Positions 59,492 through 64,000 of a DNA stretch of 64,000 nt are shown here, piece after piece. The stretch is from Streptomyces cucumeris. Its GTDB lineage: Bacteria > Actinomycetota > Actinomycetes > Streptomycetales > Streptomycetaceae. How positions within the stretch are numbered: position 1 is the first letter of the stretch; each line of letters begins with the position of its first letter. The notes beneath the pieces are model-generated. The model was not told the origin of the DNA and did no database searches. It saw only the letters and a program-made list of their open reading frames with translations. A program made the translations under genes and the position numbers. The stretch covers positions 248,001 through 312,000 of the forward strand of contig NZ_JANCLX010000005.1 in the NCBI RefSeq assembly GCF_024295805.1. The letters are read 5' to 3'.

Positions 59492-61065
59492 GCACGACGT
59501 CCCGTGTCACCGAGGAGCCGTCGCGCCCGGAGTCCGAACTGCTGCGGATGGAGGGCGTCCGCAAGACCTTCCCCGGTGTGGTCGCGCTGGACGGCGTCGA
59601 CTTCGACCTGCGCCGCGGTGAGGTGCACGTCCTGCTGGGCGAGAACGGCGCGGGCAAGAGCACGCTCATCAAGATGCTCTCCGGCGCCCACCGCCCGGAC
59701 GGCGGCCGTGTGCTGGTCGACGGCGCCCCGGTGCGCATCGACGGCGCCCAGGACGCCGAACGGCTCGGTATCGCCACCATCTACCAGGAGTTCAACCTCG
59801 TCCCCGACCTCAGCGTCGCCGAAAACATCTTCCTGGGCCGCCAGCCGCGCCGCTTCGGCATGATCGACCGCCACACGATGTACGAGCGGGCCGCCGAACT
59901 CCTCGCCCGCGTCGGGGTGGACGTCTCCCCCCGCACCCGGGTGCGGGACCTGGGCATCGCCCGGCTCCAGATGGTCGAGATCGCCAAGGCGCTCAGCCTG
60001 GAGGCACGCGTACTGATCATGGACGAGCCGACCGCGGTGCTCACCACCGAGGAGGTCGACAAGCTCTTCCGGATCGTGCGCCGGCTGCGCGAGGACGGGG
60101 TGGGCATCGTCTTCATCACCCACCACCTGGAGGAGATCGCCGCCCTGGGCGACCGGGTGACCGTCCTGCGCGACGGCCGCAGCGTCACCCAGGTCCCGGC
60201 CGCCACCGATCAGGACGAGCTGGTGCGGCTGATGGTCGGCCGCTCCATCGAGCAGCAGTACCCGCGCGAACGCGCCGACGCCGGTGAGCCGCTGCTGAAG
60301 GTCGAGGGGCTCACCCGCGACGGCAGCTTCCACGACATCGGCTTCGAGGTGCGCGCCGGTGAAGTGGTGGGCCTGGCCGGTCTGGTGGGCGCGGGCCGTA
60401 CCGAGGTGGTGCGGGCGCTGTTCGGCGCCGACCCCTACGACTCGGGCACCGTCGAGGTGGCGGGCGCCCCGCTGCCCCGCCATGACGTGGTGGCCGCGAT
60501 GGCCGCCGGTGTCGGTCTGGTACCGGAGGACCGCAAGGGCCAGGGGCTGCTGCTGGACGCCTCCGTACAGGAGAACCTCGGCCTGGTCAGCCTGCGTTCC
60601 GCGACCCGCGCGGGCCTGGTCGACCGGGCCGCGCAGCGGCGCGCCGCCGAGCGCGTCGCGGAGCAGCTCGCCGTCCGGATGGCCGGGCTCGACCAGCGGG
60701 TGCGCACCCTCTCCGGCGGCAACCAGCAGAAGGTCGTCATCGGCAAGTGGCTGCTCGCCGACAGCAGGGTGCTGATCCTCGACGAGCCGACCCGCGGTAT
60801 CGACGTGGGCGCCAAGGTCGAGATCTACCAGCTCATCAATGAACTCACCGCATCGGGCCACGCGGTCCTGATGATCTCCAGCGATCTGCCCGAGGTGCTG
60901 GGGATGAGCGACCGGGTCCTGGTCATGGCCCAGGGCCGGATCGCCGGTGAGCTGACCGCGCACGAAGCGACCCAGGACGCCGTGATGGCCCTGGCAGTGA
61001 AGGACGTCAAGGGCGCCGACGAAGGAGTCGGCGTCACGGAAAAGGAGGGACCCCGTGGCAACTGA
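59488..61065 (+). CDS. rbsA: ribose ABC transporter ATP-binding protein (two cassettes)
   Basis: 525 residues from the ATG at 59488 (overlapping the lacI stop), GGGAG upstream. Two ABC domains: Walker A GENGAGKST, with DLGIARLQMVEIAKALS in place of a clear LSGGQ in the first, Walker B VLIMDEPTAVLT; the second has a degenerate Walker A (GLVGAGRTEVV), LSGGNQQKVV and LILDEPTRGIDVG. This asymmetric pattern is standard for RbsA. It energises ribose uptake through the RbsCB fusion. Its end overlaps the next start by 11 bases. Confidence 0.95.
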   Translation: MSTTSRVTEEPSRPESELLRMEGVRKTFPGVVALDGVDFDLRRGEVHVLLGENGAGKSTLIKMLSGAHRPDGGRVLVDGAPVRIDGAQDAERLGIATIYQEFNLVPDLSVAENIFLGRQPRRFGMIDRHTMYERAAELLARVGVDVSPRTRVRDLGIARLQMVEIAKALSLEARVLIMDEPTAVLTTEEVDKLFRIVRRLREDGVGIVFITHHLEEIAALGDRVTVLRDGRSVTQVPAATDQDELVRLMVGRSIEQQYPRERADAGEPLLKVEGLTRDGSFHDIGFEVRAGEVVGLAGLVGAGRTEVVRALFGADPYDSGTVEVAGAPLPRHDVVAAMAAGVGLVPEDRKGQGLLLDASVQENLGLVSLRSATRAGLVDRAAQRRAAERVAEQLAVRMAGLDQRVRTLSGGNQQKVVIGKWLLADSRVLILDEPTRGIDVGAKVEIYQLINELTASGHAVLMISSDLPEVLGMSDRVLVMAQGRIAGELTAHEATQDAVMALAVKDVKGADEGVGVTEKEGPRGN

Positions 61066-63004
61066 CACGCCTCACGTCACAAAGGACCCCGGGGGCCCGG
61101 CGGTGCTGCGCCGTGTGCTGCTCGACAACGGCGCGCTGAGCGCCCTGGTACTGCTGGTGGCGGCGATGTCGCTGCTCTCCGGCGACTTCCTGACCACCGA
61201 CAATCTCCTGAACGTCGGTGTCCAGGCGGCGGTCACCGCGATCCTCGCCTTCGGTGTCACCTTCGTCATCGTCTCCGCCGGCATCGACCTGTCCGTCGGC
61301 TCGGTCGCCGCGCTCTCGGCCACCGTGCTGGCCTGGTCCGCCAGTTCCCAGGGGCTGCCGGTCTGGCTGGCGGCGCTGCTCGCCGTCGGTACGGGCATCG
61401 CCTGCGGTCTGGTCAGCGGCGCGCTGGTCTCCTACGGCAAACTGCCGCCGTTCATCGCCACGCTGGCGATGCTCTCGATCGGCCGTGGTCTGGCGCTGGT
61501 CATCTCCCAGGGCAGCCCGATCGCCGTCCCCGACGCGGTCTCCGGACTCGGTGACACCCTCGGCGGCTGGCTGCCGGTCCCGGTCATCGTGATGATCGTG
61601 ATGGGTCTGCTCACCGCCGGAGTCCTCGGCCGCACCTACGCGGGCCGCGCGATGTACGCGATCGGCGGCAACGAGGAGGCGGCCCGGCTCTCCGGGATCC
61701 GCGTGGCGCGCCAGAAGCTCGTCATCTACGCGCTCTCCGGCGGATTCGCCGCCGTCGCGGGCATCGTGCTCGCCTCCCGGCTGTCCTCGGCCCAGCCGCA
61801 GGCCGCGGTCGGCTACGAACTGGACGCCATCGCCGCAGTGGTCATCGGCGGCGCGAGCCTGTCCGGCGGCGTCGGCAAGGCGTCCGGCACGCTGATCGGC
61901 GCGCTGATCCTGGCGGTGCTGCGCAACGGGCTCAACCTGCTGGAGGTGTCCGCCTTCTGGCAGCAGGTCGTCATCGGTGTGGTCATCGCGCTCGCGGTGC
62001 TGCTCGACACCCTGCGCCGCCGTGCGGGCTCCCGTCCCGCCGCCCCCGGCGCGTCCGCCGGAGGACCGCAGGGGCCGGGCCGCAGAGCGGCAGCGACGGC
62101 CGGGCGGTTCGCGGTGGCGGCGGTGGCCGTCAGCGCCGTGGTGCTCGCCTCCTCCTTCCTGCACTCGGGCGACTCCGGGGGCAAGGGCACCAAGATGGGG
62201 CTGTCGGTCTCCACGCTCAACAACCCCTTCTTCGTACAGCTCAAGGCGGGTGCGCAGGAGGAGGCCAAGGCCGCCGGGGTGAGCCTGACCGTCACCGACG
62301 CCCAGAACGACGCCTCCCAGCAGGCCAATCAGATCCAGAACTTCACCAGCCAGAACATGAAGTCGATCATCATCAACCCGGTCGACTCCGATGCCGCGGG
62401 CCCGTCCGTCAAGGCGGCCAACAAGGCCGGTATCCCGGTGCTCGCCGCCGACCGCGGCGTCAACAAGGCCAGCATCGAGACACTGGTGGCCTCGGACAAC
62501 ATCGCGGGCGGCAAGCTGGCCGCGAAGACGCTGGCCGAACGGCTCGGCGGCAAGGGGAAGATCCTGGTGCTCCAGGGCGTCGCCGGTACCTCGGCCTCGC
62601 GTGAGCGCGGCCAGGGCTTCTCGGAGGGCCTGAAGGCGTACCCGGGCATCGAGGTGGTCGGTAAGCAGCCCGCCGACTTCGACCGGGCCAAGGCACTGGA
62701 CGTGACCACCAACCTGCTCCAGTCCCACCCCGGTGTGGACGGGATCTTCGCCGAGAACGACGAGATGGCGCTCGGCGCGGTCAAGGCGCTCGGCCCCAAG
62801 GCGGGCAAGTCCGTCGACGTGGTCGGCTTCGACGGCACCCCGGACGGTCTGAAGGCGGTGAAGGACGGCACGCTCGCCGCGACCGTCGCCCAGCAGCCGC
62901 GCGAGCTGGGGAAGATGGCCGTGCGGAACGCGATCCGGGCCGCCAAGGGCAAGGACGTCGACAAGACGGTCAAGGTGCCGGTGAAGGTCGTCGCGGCCAA
63001 GTGA
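61055..63004 (+). CDS. ribose ABC permease fused to substrate-binding domain (RbsC-RbsB)
   Basis: 649 residues from the GTG at 61055, with AGGAGG upstream. Residues 1-325 are an RbsC-type permease (about nine helices; SAGIDLSVGSVAALSA, GGNEEAARLSGIRVARQK, GGASLSGGVGKASGTLIGA). A basic Pro/Gly linker follows, then a further helix (about 347-366, FAVAAVAVSAVVLASSF), and from about 378 a complete ribose-binding domain (MGLSVSTLNNPFFVQLKAG, AADRGVNKASIETLVASDN, FAENDEMALGAVKALG, VVGFDGTPDGLKAVKDG). It replaces the separate RbsC and RbsB, with the binding domain tethered outside the membrane. No lipobox is needed or seen. Confidence 0.93.
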   Translation: MATDTPHVTKDPGGPAVLRRVLLDNGALSALVLLVAAMSLLSGDFLTTDNLLNVGVQAAVTAILAFGVTFVIVSAGIDLSVGSVAALSATVLAWSASSQGLPVWLAALLAVGTGIACGLVSGALVSYGKLPPFIATLAMLSIGRGLALVISQGSPIAVPDAVSGLGDTLGGWLPVPVIVMIVMGLLTAGVLGRTYAGRAMYAIGGNEEAARLSGIRVARQKLVIYALSGGFAAVAGIVLASRLSSAQPQAAVGYELDAIAAVVIGGASLSGGVGKASGTLIGALILAVLRNGLNLLEVSAFWQQVVIGVVIALAVLLDTLRRRAGSRPAAPGASAGGPQGPGRRAAATAGRFAVAAVAVSAVVLASSFLHSGDSGGKGTKMGLSVSTLNNPFFVQLKAGAQEEAKAAGVSLTVTDAQNDASQQANQIQNFTSQNMKSIIINPVDSDAAGPSVKAANKAGIPVLAADRGVNKASIETLVASDNIAGGKLAAKTLAERLGGKGKILVLQGVAGTSASRERGQGFSEGLKAYPGIEVVGKQPADFDRAKALDVTTNLLQSHPGVDGIFAENDEMALGAVKALGPKAGKSVDVVGFDGTPDGLKAVKDGTLAATVAQQPRELGKMAVRNAIRAAKGKDVDKTVKVPVKVVAAK

Positions 63005-63050
63005 GCCCGGGACGCGCCGCCCGGCACCCGTCATGCGAAGGGACGTAACG

Positions 63051-63977
63051 ATGCACGACTACGACCTGTTGGTCGTGGGATCCGCCAACGCCGATCTGGT
63101 GATCGGGGTCGAGCGCCGCCCGGGACCGGGCGAAACCGTCCTCGGTTCCGACCTGGCCGTCCACCCGGGCGGCAAGGGCGCCAACCAGGCCGTCGCCGCC
63201 GCCCGGCTCGGGGCCCGCACGGCCCTGCTGGCCCGGGTCGGCGACGACGACCACGGCCGGCTGCTGCTGGACTCACTGCGGACGGCCGGGGCGGACACCT
63301 CCGGGATGCTCACCGGAGGGGCACCCACCGGGGTCGCGCTGATCACGGTGGATCCGTCCGGTGACAACAGCATCGTGGTCTCCCCCGGTGCCAACGCCCG
63401 GCTCACCCCCGAGGACGTACGGGCCGCCGCCCCGCTGCTGGCCGCCGCCCGGGTGGTCTCGCTCCAACTGGAGATCCCGCTGGAGACCGTGGCCGAGGTG
63501 GTGCGCGCCGCCGCAGCGGGCGCGGAGGGGCGGCCGGGGCCGCGGGTGGTGCTGAACCCCTCGCCCGCCGCGCCGCTGCCCGACGGGGTGCTGGCCGTCT
63601 GCGATCCGCTGGTGGTCAACGAGCACGAGGCGCGCTTCCTGCTCGACGGCGATCCGGCGGGCGGCTCCGCCGAGCCCGCGGAGTGGGCGGCCGCCCTGCT
63701 GGCGCGCGGCCCGCGGTCGGTCGTGGTGACCCTGGGCGAACAGGGCGCGCTCGTGGCCGAGGGCGGCCGTACGGTCCTGGTGGACAGCCTCCCGGTGAAG
63801 GCCGTGGACACCACGGGCGCCGGGGACGCCTTCACCGGGGCGCTCGCCTGGCGCCTGGGCGTCGGCGACGGTCTGGAGGCGGCGGTGCGGTTCGCGGTGC
63901 GGGTGGGCGCCGCCGCGGTGACCCGGGCCGGTGCCCAGCAGTCCTTCCCCACCGCCGAGGACGTGGCGCGGCTGTGA
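63051..63977 (+). CDS. rbsK: ribokinase
   Basis: 308 residues from the ATG at 63051 (AAGGGA 7 bases upstream). PfkB fold with the substrate loop GGKGANQA (40-47) and the catalytic DTTGAGDAFTGAL (D259). It phosphorylates ribose to ribose-5-phosphate after import. It is 46 bases after the transporter gene, and its stop overlaps the start of rbsD (GTGA). Confidence 0.95.
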   Translation: MHDYDLLVVGSANADLVIGVERRPGPGETVLGSDLAVHPGGKGANQAVAAARLGARTALLARVGDDDHGRLLLDSLRTAGADTSGMLTGGAPTGVALITVDPSGDNSIVVSPGANARLTPEDVRAAAPLLAAARVVSLQLEIPLETVAEVVRAAAAGAEGRPGPRVVLNPSPAAPLPDGVLAVCDPLVVNEHEARFLLDGDPAGGSAEPAEWAAALLARGPRSVVVTLGEQGALVAEGGRTVLVDSLPVKAVDTTGAGDAFTGALAWRLGVGDGLEAAVRFAVRVGAAAVTRAGAQQSFPTAEDVARL

Positions 63978-64000
63978 AACGGGCTGGAATCATCAACCGC
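63974..64000 (+). CDS. rbsD: D-ribose pyranase, first nine codons
   Basis: A GTG at 63974 overlapping the rbsK stop opens a frame reading MKRAGIINR to the window edge, the typical RbsD N-terminus (MKRAGILNR). RbsD converts beta-ribopyranose to the furanose used by ribokinase. The rest is outside the window. Confidence 0.75.

Overview
The window is a stretch of high-GC actinobacterial chromosome, almost certainly from Streptomyces or a close relative. The evidence is the extreme third-position GC bias, frequent GTG starts, many 4-base start/stop overlaps, and a gene set typical of the genus: a PknG-type kinase operon, an LAETG-anchored thioester surface protein, paired YfjP-type GTPases, an SdhCAB operon with a LysR regulator, and an RbsC-RbsB fusion. 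About 56 protein genes (two of them cut by the window edges), one tRNA and one pseudogene are supported. No rRNA, CRISPR array, insertion sequence or prophage is visible.

Layout. 1-7213: an operon of a partial helical protein, a PknG-like kinase, a PP2C phosphatase, a von Willebrand A protein and an FHA protein; kinase, phosphatase and FHA protein all carry N-terminal zinc-ribbon-like cysteine pairs. 7284-18033: an isoaspartyl-methyltransferase-like protein, a truncated haemoglobin, a hypothetical, a thioesterase, the ABC-F protein EttA, a Cys-Gln thioester surface protein, an SSB paralogue and two GTPases. 18359-18965: tRNA-Arg(TCT) and a gene-free stretch with a G34/C19 homopolymer pair. 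18966-24439: a zinc alcohol dehydrogenase, a UbiB/ABC1 kinase-like membrane protein, a wrecked polyprenyl synthase, and a fluoride operon (crcB, DUF190, crcB). 24741-29245: LysR diverging from sdhC-sdhA-sdhB. 29220-34608: a PH-domain pair diverging from a TetR regulator, a FUSC transporter and a secreted small protein.

34788-47983 is a nearly complete myo-inositol catabolic locus. iolC, an IolJ-type aldolase candidate, iolB, iolD and mmsA/iolA run on the minus strand. A sugar ABC transporter (binding protein, permease, ATPase), an IolE-like isomerase/dehydratase and two Gfo/Idh/MocA dehydrogenases run on the plus strand. Inositol would be imported, oxidised by a dehydrogenase, dehydrated, ring-opened (IolD), isomerised (IolB), phosphorylated (IolC), cleaved (IolJ) and the semialdehyde converted to an acyl-CoA (MmsA). 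Control regions share sequence words, which suggests one regulator, but no obvious inositol repressor gene lies in the locus.

48096-54039: an MMPL exporter diverging from its TetR regulator across two operator copies, then copZ-copA behind a CsoR-type palindrome. 54040-54595: non-coding, with two terminators and a possible small RNA. 54596-58278: citrate synthase and RecD2-type helicase. 58475 to the end: a ribose operon, lacI-rbsA-rbsCB(fusion)-rbsK-rbsD (rbsD cut by the window edge), preceded by tandem LacI operators.
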